Part shown: in pieces, positions 1-8,171 of the stretch
Position numbering within the stretch: position 1 is the stretch's first letter
Layout: each line of letters begins with the position of its first letter
NCBI RefSeq assembly: GCF_040640155.1
Contig: NZ_JBFABE010000018.1
Coordinates: forward strand, 1-64,000
Direction of reading: 5' to 3'
Length of the DNA: 64,000 nt
Origin: Streptosporangium sp040640155
GTDB taxonomy: Bacteria; Actinomycetota; Actinomycetes; Streptosporangiales; Streptosporangiaceae
Notes under the pieces: generated by a model
What the model was told of the DNA's origin: nothing
What the model saw: the letters and a program-made list of their open reading frames with translations, nothing else
Database searches by the model: none
Translations under genes and position numbers: made by a program

Positions 1-54
1 CCCGCCGCCCCCGCCGCCCCCGCCGCCCCCGCCGCCCCCGCCGCCCCCGCCGCC
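1..54. repeat. 9-bp GC-only tandem repeat at window edge
   Basis: About six copies of a 9-bp unit of the type CCGCCCCCG open the window. Frame 1 is open from base 1 to a stop near 173-175 and would read as a Pro-Ala-Ala repeat followed by a proline/arginine-rich stretch. It could therefore be the tail of a gene cut by the window edge, but nothing recognisable is encoded. The rest of 55-242 holds no gene I can support; it ends in the leader of the histidine kinase gene. Confidence 0.5.
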
Positions 55-242
55 CTTCGCCGTGCGCCACCGCCCTCCACCGGGTGCCGGCGCCCGCCGC
101 CACCCGTCGCCGCGGTTCCTCCCCGCGCACCGCCGGTCGCGCGGAGGGGGCCGCCCGGCTCTGTCCTGATGTCCTGATAAGGAAAGCTCCGTGATCTCCA
201 TGGACGAGGCACGGGCGGGACGGGGAGTATAAGGTCCGGAGC

Positions 243-1439
243 GTGGAACCCGTCGTCGCCGTGTTGCTGGTCACCGCCCTGGTCGGCGTGCCCGCCCTGG
301 TGCTGTGGCGGGTGCTGCGCGGGCGCCGGGAGCTGGGCAGCAGCCCGGCGGAGCGGGCGACCTTCGAGACCCTGCACACCGCCTCGCTGGCCGCCCCGCC
401 CCTGCGGGCCGGGCTGACCGAGGCGGGGGCCCAGAAGGCCTCGCGGTACCTGCGGGAGCTGCTGGGCTCCCCGGCGCTGGCCATCACCGACGAGAAGCGG
501 CTGCTGGTCTACGACGGGGAGGGCGACCACCACGCCCGGGACGTGTTCACCCACGCCGACAAGACCCTCGCCGGGGGGCGGACCAGGGTCCTGGGCCCTG
601 AGGTCGTCTCGTGCGACCTTCCCGAGTGCCCGATCCGGTTCGCCGTGGTGGTTCCGCTGACCACCGACGGCCGGGTGGTCGGCTCGCTGGCCGCGTACGG
701 CGGACACGCCTCGGCGGGCCTCGTCAGGGCCGCACACGAGGTCGCGAACTGGGTGAACTCGCAGCTCGAGCTGGCAGAGCTCGACCGCTCCAGGACGCGC
801 CTGATGGAGGCCGAGGTCCGGGCGCTGCGCGCGCAGATCTCCCCGCACTTCATCTACAACTCGCTGACGACGATCGCCAGCTTCGTCCGCTCCGACCCGG
901 ACCGGTCCCGCGAGCTGCTGCTGGAGTTCGCCGACTTCACCCGCTACTCCTTCCGGCGGCACGGGGAGTTCACCACGCTGGCCGAGGAGCTGCGCTCGAT
1001 CGACCGGTACCTGACCCTGGAACGTGCCCGTTTCGGTGACCAGCTCCAGGTGACGCTCCGCATCGCCCCGGAGGTGCTGGCGGTGGCGGTCCCCTTCCTG
1101 TGCCTGCAGCCGCTGGTGGAGAACGCGGTCCAGCACGGGCTGGAGAGCAAGCCCGGGACCGGGCGCATCTCGATCGTCGCCGAGGACGCCGGGGCCGAGT
1201 GCAGGATCAGCGTCGAGGACGACGGCGTCGGCATGGAGCCGGCCCGCCTGCGCCGCATCCTGGCCGGTGACGCCGACGAGCGCTCCGGGGCCGGGGGGGT
1301 GGGGCTGGTCAACGTGGACGAGCGGCTGCGTCAGGTCTACGGTGACGAGTACGGCCTGGTGGCGGAGACGGCCAAGGGGGCGGGCACGAAGGTCAGCGTC
1401 CGCCTGCCGAAGTACCATCCGGGTGTCTCGGCCCGTTGA
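243..1439 (+). CDS. LytS/YehU-type sensor histidine kinase
   Basis: Membrane-anchored sensor kinase of 398 aa that should phosphorylate the LytTR regulator encoded next. One hydrophobic segment lies at residues 4-22. A GAF-like sensory region follows (about 60-180, ending in VVGSLAAYGG). The His_kinase domain has the phospho-acceptor in SPHFIYNSL (H202), and the HATPase has the N-box LVENAVQHG and glycine-rich GVGLVN near 355. The single TM differs from the multi-TM 5TMR-LYT sensors of BtsS/LytS, so a cytoplasmic or membrane-proximal ligand is likely. The start is GTG. Adjacency to two SSS-type carboxylate transporters suggests the pair senses an organic acid and controls one or both; that part is inference by analogy with the pyruvate-sensing BtsSR/YpdAB systems. 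Confidence 0.9.
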   Translation: MEPVVAVLLVTALVGVPALVLWRVLRGRRELGSSPAERATFETLHTASLAAPPLRAGLTEAGAQKASRYLRELLGSPALAITDEKRLLVYDGEGDHHARDVFTHADKTLAGGRTRVLGPEVVSCDLPECPIRFAVVVPLTTDGRVVGSLAAYGGHASAGLVRAAHEVANWVNSQLELAELDRSRTRLMEAEVRALRAQISPHFIYNSLTTIASFVRSDPDRSRELLLEFADFTRYSFRRHGEFTTLAEELRSIDRYLTLERARFGDQLQVTLRIAPEVLAVAVPFLCLQPLVENAVQHGLESKPGTGRISIVAEDAGAECRISVEDDGVGMEPARLRRILAGDADERSGAGGVGLVNVDERLRQVYGDEYGLVAETAKGAGTKVSVRLPKYHPGVSAR

Positions 1440-1561
1440 GCCCGTGCCCGGTCAGCCGTCGCCGCCCGCCGTCGGGACCCTCCGCTCGCGACCACGAAGA
1501 GTTGACATGCGATGTCTGATTCACCACCCTCGAGAGATCCTCACGTGAACGGTCCGGGGGA

Positions 1562-2329
1562 GTGGACGTGACCGGCCTGCGCGTCCTCGCGGTGGACGAC
1601 GAGCTGCCCGCGCTGGAGGACCTGGCCTACCTGCTGCGGGACGACCCCCGCATCGCGGAGGTCTCCCTGGCCAGGGACGGGGCCGCCGCGCTGCGCGTCC
1701 TGGACCGGGCGATCGCCGACGGCCGGCCGATCGACGCGGTCTTCCTCGACATCCGGATGCGCGGCCTGGACGGGGTGGTGCTGGGCCGGCTGCTCTCCCA
1801 GTTCGCCAACCCGCCCCGGGTGGTCTTCGTGACGGCCTACGAGGAGCACGCGGTCGACGCCTTCGAGATCAAGGCCGAGGACTACCTGCTCAAGCCGGTC
1901 CGGCCGGAGCGGCTCGCCGAGGCCATCCGGCGGGTGTTCGTCTCGGCCGAGCTGCCGGAGGGCGAGGCCGCCGGCCGCGGCGACCCCGACACCATCCCGG
2001 TCGAGCTCGGCGGCGTCACCCGGTTCGTGGCCAGCACCGAGGTCCGCTACGTCGAGGCGCAGGGCGACTACGCCCGCCTGCACACGGCGGGCGGCAGCCA
2101 CCTGGTGCGCATCTCGCTGGCGACCCTGGAGGAGCGCTGGGCCTCGGCGGGGTTCGTGCGGGTGCACCGCAGTCACCTGGTCGCGGTCAAGCACATCGAC
2201 GAGCTGCACATCGACTCGGGCCGGTGCGTGGTGCGCATCGGCGAGACCGAGATCCCGGTCAGTCGGCGCCACACCCGCGAGCTGCGGGACCTGCTGGTCC
2301 GCCGGGCGCGCAAGGGGCGGCCGGAGTGA
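1562..2329 (+). CDS. LytTR-family response regulator
   Basis: DNA-binding response regulator, 255 aa. The receiver domain (residues 3-122) has the acidic pair in AVDDELP, the phospho-acceptor D63 in FLDIRMRG, the conserved Thr in VTAYEEHA and Lys in LKPVRPE. A LytTR DNA-binding domain follows (about 140-248; FVRVHRSHLVAVKHI and VSRRH are typical). The GTG start at 1562 follows a GGGGGAG ribosome-binding site. The stop overlaps the GTG of the next gene (GTGA), so regulator and transporter genes are co-translated. It is paired with the kinase upstream. The target promoter is unknown; the leader of the second symporter pair (about 5.8-6.08 kb) is a candidate. Confidence 0.93.
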   Translation: MDVTGLRVLAVDDELPALEDLAYLLRDDPRIAEVSLARDGAAALRVLDRAIADGRPIDAVFLDIRMRGLDGVVLGRLLSQFANPPRVVFVTAYEEHAVDAFEIKAEDYLLKPVRPERLAEAIRRVFVSAELPEGEAAGRGDPDTIPVELGGVTRFVASTEVRYVEAQGDYARLHTAGGSHLVRISLATLEERWASAGFVRVHRSHLVAVKHIDELHIDSGRCVVRIGETEIPVSRRHTRELRDLLVRRARKGRPE

Positions 2330-2856
2330 GCCGCGTCCCCGAGCCCGGTCAGGGGGGCGAGCCGCGCCGGTGGATCGGCGACCGGTCGCGCCGGGAGCCG
2401 GAGCGCTCCCGCAAGGAACCCGAGCGCCCGCGCCGGGACGCCGACCGCCCGTCCCGCAGGGACGCCGACCGGTCCAGGCGGGAGTCCGAACGGCCGCGGC
2501 GCGAGGTGGTGACGAGCCCCCGGACGCTGGCCCCCCGCCACCCGCGCTACCCGGTCACCCGGGAGATCGACGAGCAGACCCGGCTGGGCGAGATCTACAT
2601 GCGCTCGCTGATCCGCACCCAGTTCCGGCTGGCCCTGTTCGTCTGCACGGTGCTGGGCTGCGTGGTGGGCGGCCTGCCGCTGCTGTTCCTGCTGGTGCCC
2701 GACCTGCGCGCGGTCCGCCTGCTGGGGATCCCGCTGCCCTGGGCGGTGCTGGCCGGCCTGATCTACCCGGCGTTCGTGGCCGGCGCCTGGCTCTACGTCC
2801 GGCAGGCCGAGCGGAACGAGCGCCACTTCGCCGAGCTGGTGGACCGGGCCCGTTGA
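2326..2856 (+). CDS. DUF485-like membrane protein with Arg-rich N-terminus
   Basis: Small membrane protein, 176 aa from the GTG at 2326 that overlaps the regulator stop. Residues about 10-70 are a highly charged, repetitive R/E/D/S region (RSRREPE, RSRKEPE, RPRRDAD, RSRRESE). Then comes a DUF485-like module: an amphipathic segment (EQTRLGEIYMRSLIRTQFR) and two TM helices (about 100-125 and 135-160). DUF485 proteins are the small partners encoded directly before ActP-type symporters, and a symporter gene follows here after 49 nt. The charged N-terminal extension is absent from the second DUF485 protein in this window (6083-6412). An in-frame upstream start at 2224 would lie inside the regulator gene and is rejected. 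Confidence 0.75.
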   Translation: MSRVPEPGQGGEPRRWIGDRSRREPERSRKEPERPRRDADRPSRRDADRSRRESERPRREVVTSPRTLAPRHPRYPVTREIDEQTRLGEIYMRSLIRTQFRLALFVCTVLGCVVGGLPLLFLLVPDLRAVRLLGIPLPWAVLAGLIYPAFVAGAWLYVRQAERNERHFAELVDRAR

Positions 2857-2905
2857 TCCGCCACCCGGGGCCGCGGCCCCCCGTCCGACCGCCGGGGGAG
2901 ACCGG

Positions 2906-4405
2906 ATGAACACCGCGTACGGGATGACGGCGGTGGTGCTGGTGGTGCTGGCGGCGGTGCTGATCGGCGCGTTCGGCATCAGGCTGTCGCGGACCACCTC
3001 CGACTTCTACGTCGCCTCGCGTACCGTCTCCCCGCTGTGGAACGCCTCCGCCATCGGCGGCGAGTACCTGTCGGCGGCGAGTTTCCTCGGCATCGCCGGG
3101 CTCATCCTCACCTACGGCGCGGACATGCTCTGGCTGCCGGTCGGCTGGACGGGCGGCTACCTGGTGCTGCTGGTACTGGTCTCGGCGCCGCTGCGGCGCT
3201 CGGGCGCGTACACGCTGCCCGACTTCGCCGAGGCGCGGCTGGAGTCGATGGCGGTACGGCGGATGGCCGGGGTGCTGGTCGTGCTGATCGGCTGGCTGTA
3301 CCTGATGCCGCAGTTCCAGAGCGCCGGCCTGGTCCTGCGGGCCATCACCGGCGCCCCCGAGTGGGCCGGGGGGCTGCTGGTGGCCGCGGTGGTCGCGGTG
3401 AACGTGATGTCGGGCGGCATGCGGTCGATCACGTTCGTCCAGGCGTTCCAGTACTGGCTGAAGCTCACCGCGCTGGCCGTGCCGCTGATCTTCCTGCTGC
3501 TGGCGTGGCGGGGCGGCGGGGCGCCGGGCCTGAACGCGCGGGACGCGGCCGTCTGGGCGCTGCCGCTGGCCGGCGACCGGGAGTACGGCCTGTACTCCAC
3601 CTACTCGCTGATCCTGGCCACGTTCCTGGGCACCATGGGACTGCCGCACGTGCTGGTCCGGTTCTACACCAACCCCGACGGCCGGGCCGCCCGCCGCACC
3701 ACGCTGGTGGTCCTGTCGCTGCTGGGGGCCTTCTACCTGCTGCCGGCCGTCTACGGCGCGCTGGGGCGCATCTACGTCCCGGAGCTGGAGGGCAGCGACA
3801 CGGTGGTGCTCGCGCTGCCCGGCCACCTGATCGGCGGCGTGGCGGGCGACCTGCTGACGGCGCTGGTGACGGCCGGGGCGTTCGCGGCGTTCCTGTCGAC
3901 CTCCTCCGGGCTGACGGTCTCGGTGGCCGGGGTGATCGGCCAGGACATCCTCAAGGGCGGGGTGCGCTCGTTCCGGGCCGCGGCGGTGCTGGCGGTGATC
4001 GTGCCGCTGGCGCTGGCCGCCGCCGCCCGCTCGCTGCCGGTCGCCGACGTGGTGGGCCTGGCGTTCGCGGTGGCGGCCTCCTCCTTCTGCCCGCTGCTGG
4101 TCCTGGGCATCTGGTGGCGGCGGCTGACGCCCGCGGGCGCGATGGCCGGCCTGCTGGCCGGAGGCGGCCTGGCCTGCCTGGCGGTCCTGATGACGATCGG
4201 CGGCGGGCCGCACTCCGGGCTGCTCGGCGCGCTGCTGGCCCAGCCCGCGGCGTGGACGGTACCGATCGCGTTCCTCGTCATGGTGGTGGTCTCGCTGCTG
4301 ACGCCGTCACGCATCCCGCCGAACGTGGCGCGCACCATGGTGCGCCTGCACACCCCCGAGACCCTCGACCTGGACCGCGGCGACTGGCGGCCCCGTTCCT
4401 CTTGA
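2906..4405 (+). CDS. Sodium:solute symporter (SSS family), cation/acetate-symporter-like
   Basis: Secondary transporter of 499 aa with about 13 TM segments. SSS/ActP hallmarks are the N-terminal SDFYVASRTVSPLWNASAIGGEYLS segment (read in pieces: SDFYVASR, GGEYLSAASFLGIAG), the central LGTMGLPHVLVRFYT and the AAFLSTSSGLTVSVAG motif of ActP homologues. Likely substrate is a short monocarboxylate such as acetate, propionate or pyruvate, taken up with Na+ or H+. It starts with ATG after GGGGGAG. It is the last gene of the kinase-regulator-DUF485-symporter unit. It is shorter and more divergent than the second symporter (6409-8019), suggesting a different substrate or a transceptor role. Confidence 0.88.
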   Translation: MNTAYGMTAVVLVVLAAVLIGAFGIRLSRTTSDFYVASRTVSPLWNASAIGGEYLSAASFLGIAGLILTYGADMLWLPVGWTGGYLVLLVLVSAPLRRSGAYTLPDFAEARLESMAVRRMAGVLVVLIGWLYLMPQFQSAGLVLRAITGAPEWAGGLLVAAVVAVNVMSGGMRSITFVQAFQYWLKLTALAVPLIFLLLAWRGGGAPGLNARDAAVWALPLAGDREYGLYSTYSLILATFLGTMGLPHVLVRFYTNPDGRAARRTTLVVLSLLGAFYLLPAVYGALGRIYVPELEGSDTVVLALPGHLIGGVAGDLLTALVTAGAFAAFLSTSSGLTVSVAGVIGQDILKGGVRSFRAAAVLAVIVPLALAAAARSLPVADVVGLAFAVAASSFCPLLVLGIWWRRLTPAGAMAGLLAGGGLACLAVLMTIGGGPHSGLLGALLAQPAAWTVPIAFLVMVVVSLLTPSRIPPNVARTMVRLHTPETLDLDRGDWRPRSS

Positions 4406-4472
4406 CGGGTCCGGCCGCCTATGGCGGAATGACCGTTATGCGGGTTTATTTAGGGTGTTTTGATTAGTTTTG

Positions 4473-5789
4473 GTGGATATCGGCGAGGTCCTGCGGCTGC
4501 CCCGGTTCAGGCTCGTCTACATCGGGATGGCCGTCAGCCTGCTCGGTGACGCCTCGCTGCTGCTGGTCCCCGGCATCCTGGCCAAGAGGCTCACCGGCTC
4601 GGACGGCGCCGCCGGCCTGACCCTGTTCTTCTTCACGCTCCCGCTCTGCGTCTCGCCCTTCTTCGGGTACCTGATCGACCGTACGGACCGCAGGAGGCTC
4701 CTGGTCGTCACCTGCCTGCTGTCGGGGGTCGCGCTCCTGCCGCTGGTCGCCGTCACCGGGCCGGAGACGTTCTGGCTGGTCTACCCGGTGTCGTCGGCCA
4801 TGGGCTGCTCGTACGCGGTGATCTTCGCGGCGCTCGGCGGGCTGCTCAAGGGCATGCTGCCCGAGCGGTTGCTGGGGCAGGCCAACGGCGCCCTGCACAC
4901 CACCCGGCAGGGACTGCGCCTGGTCGGGCCGCTGCTGGGCGTGGCGATCCACGCGAGCTCCGGGATCGCCGTGCTGGTGCTGTTCGACGTGATCACCTTC
5001 CTGGTCGCCGCCGCGGTCTTCGCGGCCCTTCCCGCCCCCGCGCCCGGACCCGCCCCCGCGCCCGGACCCGTCTCCGTGCCCGGACCCGCCGGCGGCCCTT
5101 CTCGCCCCGCCCGCGCCTCCCGTCCTGCCCGCTCCCCCCATGCCTCCCGTTCATCCCGCTCCTCCCGTCCTGCCCGGGTCCCCCCTGCCCGGCCGGCGCG
5201 GGAGGAGTTCTGGGCCGGGGTCAGGCACGTGGCCGCCGACCCGCCGCTGCGCCGGGCGGCCGCGGCCTCCTGCCTGATGTTCACGCTGGCCGGGGCCACC
5301 GAATCGCTGATCTTCGCCGTCATCGAGCACGGGCTCGGCAGGTCGCCGGAGTTCACCGCGCTCACCTCCGTCGCCATGGGGGCGGGGGCGATCGCCGGAG
5401 GCCTGTGGGGTCCCACGATGATGGCGCGCAGGGGTGAGCTGTCGGTGATCGGCGCGGGCATCGTGCTGTACGGCGTGGCGGTCATCTGCTGGGTGGTCCC
5501 GGCCGACACGGTCGTCCTGGCCGCGATGGCGGTCGCGGGCGCCGGTCTCACCATGGAGGGGGTGGCCAGGGCGACCCTGGTGCAGCGCCGCAGCCCCGGC
5601 CGGCTCGTGGGGCGGGTCTCCACCGCGTTCGAGTCCATGGCCGGGTTCACCCAGCTCTTCTCCCTCCTCGCGGGCGCGGCGCTGGTGTCGCTGGTCGACT
5701 ACCGCCTCCTGCTGGTCCTGGTGGGCCTGTCGGTGTGCTGCGCCGGGGGCCACGCCCTCAGGGGACGGGCCCGGACCGCCACGCGGTGA
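4473..5789 (+). CDS. MFS transporter with Pro/Arg-rich central loop
   Basis: Major facilitator superfamily protein, about 438 aa, of the enterobactin-exporter/macrolide-efflux branch (VSLLGDASLLLVP at the N-terminus; YLIDRTDRRRLLV is the loop 2-3 motif). About 12 TM helices are expected. The central cytoplasmic loop (about residues 190-245) is expanded into a low-complexity Pro/Ala then Arg/Ser-rich segment (PAPGPAPAPG, SRPARASRPAR), probably made by repeat slippage. GTG at 4473 is preferred; an in-frame TTG lies one codon upstream. No ribosome-binding site is obvious and the leader is AT-rich (GGGTTTATTTAGGG), so it has its own promoter. Substrate unknown. Confidence 0.8.
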   Translation: MDIGEVLRLPRFRLVYIGMAVSLLGDASLLLVPGILAKRLTGSDGAAGLTLFFFTLPLCVSPFFGYLIDRTDRRRLLVVTCLLSGVALLPLVAVTGPETFWLVYPVSSAMGCSYAVIFAALGGLLKGMLPERLLGQANGALHTTRQGLRLVGPLLGVAIHASSGIAVLVLFDVITFLVAAAVFAALPAPAPGPAPAPGPVSVPGPAGGPSRPARASRPARSPHASRSSRSSRPARVPPARPAREEFWAGVRHVAADPPLRRAAAASCLMFTLAGATESLIFAVIEHGLGRSPEFTALTSVAMGAGAIAGGLWGPTMMARRGELSVIGAGIVLYGVAVICWVVPADTVVLAAMAVAGAGLTMEGVARATLVQRRSPGRLVGRVSTAFESMAGFTQLFSLLAGAALVSLVDYRLLLVLVGLSVCCAGGHALRGRARTATR

Positions 5790-5814
5790 CAGCCGCGCCG
5801 GGCCGGCCGCCGGG

Positions 5815-5830
5815 GGGCGGGGAACCGCCC
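5815..5830 (+). terminator. Hairpin after the MFS gene
   Basis: GGGCGG-GGAA-CCGCCC forms a compact GC hairpin with a GNRA-like loop 25 nt after the MFS stop. There is no T-run, as is common in actinomycetes. The remaining bases up to 6052 hold no gene I can support. Confidence 0.45.
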
Positions 5831-6051
5831 TGCGCCGGCCGTCGCGCGGTGCGGGGCGCGCTCCGCCCGGCCTCCGCGGGCGGGAGTGCCCGCCGTCCGC
5901 CGACGGGGGACGAACGGGGCCGATGACCATTCGGCGTACGAGACAGACCTTTCACCGCAGGACATATCCAATTGAACGCGACTCGTCGGCGCCTCGGCGA
6001 AGAGAACGCGTGCGGGTCTCCACGGAGGGTAGCGTCGCCCCCTACGTTGTC

Positions 6052-6067
6052 CGTGATCCAGATCACA
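6052..6067 (+). promoter_or_regulatory. CRP/GlxR-type palindrome
   Basis: GTGA-N6-TCAC (6053-6056 and 6063-6066) matches the CRP-family core GTGA-N6-TCAC exactly, with the spacer TCCAGA. It lies 16 bp before the GTG start of the DUF485-actP pair and abuts the ribosome-binding site GGAGG (6073-6077). In Corynebacterium the CRP-family regulator GlxR controls carboxylate uptake genes of this type, as I recall, so a cAMP-linked control is plausible. Confidence 0.5.
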
Positions 6068-6082
6068 TTTGTGGGAGGTCTT

Positions 6083-6412
6083 GTGACCGCCAGGCAACAC
6101 GATTCATCGGTTTATGAAGAGATTCAGGCCAGCGAACAGTTTCAGGAGCTGAGGCGCCGTTTCCGGGCGTGGGCGTTCCCGATGACCGCCGCGTTCCTCG
6201 CCTGGTACCTGTTGTACGTCATCCTGTCGGCCTGGGCCCGTGACTTCATGGGCACGAAGGTCATCGGCAACATCAACGTCGCGCTGATCTTCGGTCTGCT
6301 CCAGTTCGTGTCGACGTTCGGCATCGCCTGGGCCTACTCCCGTTTCGCCGGGAAGAGGCTCGACCCGCTGGCCGACGAGATCCGCCACGACACCGAGGGG
6401 AAGAGCGAATGA
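6083..6412 (+). CDS. DUF485 domain protein
   Basis: Small two-TM membrane protein of 109 aa belonging to DUF485, the family always found before ActP-type symporters. An amphipathic N-terminus (YEEIQASEQFQELRRRFRAWAFP) leads into TM1 (MTAAFLAWYLLYVILSAW) and TM2 (VALIFGLLQFVSTFGIAWAY). The GTG at 6083 is chosen because of GGAGG 5 nt upstream; the longer in-frame ATG at 5972 would run through the CRP-like site. The stop overlaps the symporter ATG (ATGA), so the two are translationally coupled and probably work as one transporter. Confidence 0.9.
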   Translation: MTARQHDSSVYEEIQASEQFQELRRRFRAWAFPMTAAFLAWYLLYVILSAWARDFMGTKVIGNINVALIFGLLQFVSTFGIAWAYSRFAGKRLDPLADEIRHDTEGKSE

Positions 6413-8019
6413 GCAGCCAGACGCTGTCCACGATCCTGTTCCTGCTCTTCGTCGTGGTGACGCTGGGGATCACCTTCTGGGCCAGCCGCAACACCAAGGA
6501 CGCCACCGACTACTACGCCGGGGGCCGCGGCTTCAGCGGCGTGCAGAACGGCCTGGCCATCGGCGGCGACTACATGTCGGCCGCGAGCTTCCTGGGCATC
6601 GCCGGCATCATCGCGCTGTCGGGCTACGACGGCTTCCTGTACTCGATCGGCTTCCTGGTCGCCTGGCTGGTGGCGCTGCTGCTGGTCGCCGAGCTGATGC
6701 GCAACTCCGGCAAGTTCACCATGGCCGACGTGCTGGCCTTCCGGATGAGCCCCCGTCCGGTCCGCACGGCCGCGGGCGTCTCCACCATCACGGTGTCGAT
6801 CTTCTACCTGCTGGCCCAGATGGTCGGCGCGGGCGCGCTGGTCGGCCTGCTGCTCGGCGTCACCTCACCGACGGGCAAGGCGCTCACCATCGTCGGCGTC
6901 GGCGTCCTGATGATCGTGTACGTGGTGATCGGCGGCATGAAGGGCACCACCTGGGTGCAGATCGTCAAGGCCGTGCTGCTGATGGGCGGCGCGGCCCTGA
7001 TCACCCTGCTGGTGCTCGCCCACTACGGCTTCAACCTGTCGGGCCTGCTCGGCGACGCCGCCACGCAGAGCGGCAAGGGCGCGGAGTTCCTGAATCCGGG
7101 CGGGAAGTACGGCACCGAGGCGCAGGGCCTCGCGGGCAAGATCGACCTGATCAGCCTGGGCCTGGCGCTGGTGCTCGGCACCGCCGGCCTGCCGCACATC
7201 CTGATCCGCTTCTACACCGTCCCCACCGCCAAGGACGCCCGCAAGTCGGTCCTGTGGGGCATCGGCATCATCGGCGTCTTCTACCTGCTCACCCTGGTGC
7301 TCGGCTTCGGCGCGGCGGCCCTCGTCGGCGGCAAGGCGATCGCGGCCCAGGACAAGGCGGGCAACACGGCGGCACCGCAGCTCGCCGAGGCGATCGGCAA
7401 GCAGATCTTCGGCGACGTCGGGGGCACCGTCCTGCTGGCCGTGATCGCGGCGGTCGCCTTCGCCACGATCCTCGCGGTCGTCGCCGGGCTGACGCTGGCC
7501 TCCAGCTCCTCCTTCGCCCACGACCTGTACGCGCACGTCTTCAAGCGCGGCAACGTCACCGACAAGGAGGAGGTGCTGGTCGCCCGGATCTCCGCCTTCG
7601 TCATCGGCGCGATCTCGATCGGGCTCGGCATCCTCGCCCAGGGGCAGAACGTGGCGTTCCTGGTCGCGCTCGCCTTCGCGGTGGCCGCCTCCGGCAACCT
7701 GCCGGCGATCCTCTACAGCCTGTTCTGGAAGCGCTTCAACACCGCCGGGGCGGTCTCGGCCATCTACGGAGGCCTGGCCTCCGCGCTGTTCCTGGTGATC
7801 TTCTCGCCGGTCGTCTCGGGCAGCGCCACCTCCCTGTTCCCCGACGCGAACTTCGCCTGGTTCCCGCTGAGCAACCCCGGCATCGTCTCGATCCCGATCG
7901 GCTTCCTGGCCGGCTTCATCGGCGCGAGGCTCAGCAAGGAGTACAGCGCCGAGAAGTACGCCGAGATCGAGGTCCGCTCGCTGACCGGCGTCGGCATGGA
8001 GAGGGCCTCCAAGCACTGA
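6409..8019 (+). CDS. actP: Cation acetate symporter (ActP-like)
   Basis: SSS-family monocarboxylate transporter, 536 aa, about 13 TM helices. Canonical motifs are DYYAGGRGFSGVQNGLAIGGDYMSAASFLG split across residues 30-65, GTAGLPHILIRFYTVP (about 258-273), AFATILAVVAGLTLASSSSFAHD and the C-terminal EVRSLTGVG. Length and motifs match acetate/pyruvate/propionate transporters of actinobacteria (MctC/ActP). Coupled to the DUF485 gene by ATGA. The upstream CRP-type site suggests carbon-source control. A strong terminator follows at 8030-8053. Confidence 0.93.
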   Translation: MSSQTLSTILFLLFVVVTLGITFWASRNTKDATDYYAGGRGFSGVQNGLAIGGDYMSAASFLGIAGIIALSGYDGFLYSIGFLVAWLVALLLVAELMRNSGKFTMADVLAFRMSPRPVRTAAGVSTITVSIFYLLAQMVGAGALVGLLLGVTSPTGKALTIVGVGVLMIVYVVIGGMKGTTWVQIVKAVLLMGGAALITLLVLAHYGFNLSGLLGDAATQSGKGAEFLNPGGKYGTEAQGLAGKIDLISLGLALVLGTAGLPHILIRFYTVPTAKDARKSVLWGIGIIGVFYLLTLVLGFGAAALVGGKAIAAQDKAGNTAAPQLAEAIGKQIFGDVGGTVLLAVIAAVAFATILAVVAGLTLASSSSFAHDLYAHVFKRGNVTDKEEVLVARISAFVIGAISIGLGILAQGQNVAFLVALAFAVAASGNLPAILYSLFWKRFNTAGAVSAIYGGLASALFLVIFSPVVSGSATSLFPDANFAWFPLSNPGIVSIPIGFLAGFIGARLSKEYSAEKYAEIEVRSLTGVGMERASKH

Positions 8020-8029
8020 CGGCCCACCC

Positions 8030-8053
8030 GGGGTCCCGCCGCGGCGGGACCCC
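8030..8053 (+). terminator. Perfect hairpin terminator after actP
   Basis: A perfect 24-nt palindrome: arms GGGGTCCCGCC and GGCGGGACCCC around a central GC, 10 nt after the actP stop. It separates actP from the convergent aldo/keto reductase gene. Confidence 0.75.
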
Positions 8054-8058
8054 GCTTC

Positions 8059-8138
8059 GACGGGGCCCGGCCTCGGCGAGGTCCGTCCATGACGGGACCC
8101 TGCCTCGGCGAGGTCCGGCCGCGACGGGGCCCGGCCGC
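8059..8138. repeat. 32-bp direct repeat, 2.5 copies
   Basis: Two full 32-bp copies (8059-8090, 8091-8122), each beginning GACGGG and containing CCTCGGCGAGGTCCG, followed by a partial copy. The CCTCGGCGAGG part is itself a perfect palindrome, so each unit can fold. It lies between two convergent genes and has no coding content. Confidence 0.6.
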
Positions 8139-8171
8139 ATCGCGCGGCCGGGCCTCGTTCTCATCGGCCCG

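Noticed and set aside
2173..4213. Long minus-strand frames opposite the symporter
   Set aside because: Antisense shadows; translations rich in His/Gln/Arg with no domain.
5972..6082. Longer DUF485 protein starting at ATG 5972
   Set aside because: The extension is non-conserved and crosses the CRP-like site; GTG 6083 has a good ribosome-binding site.
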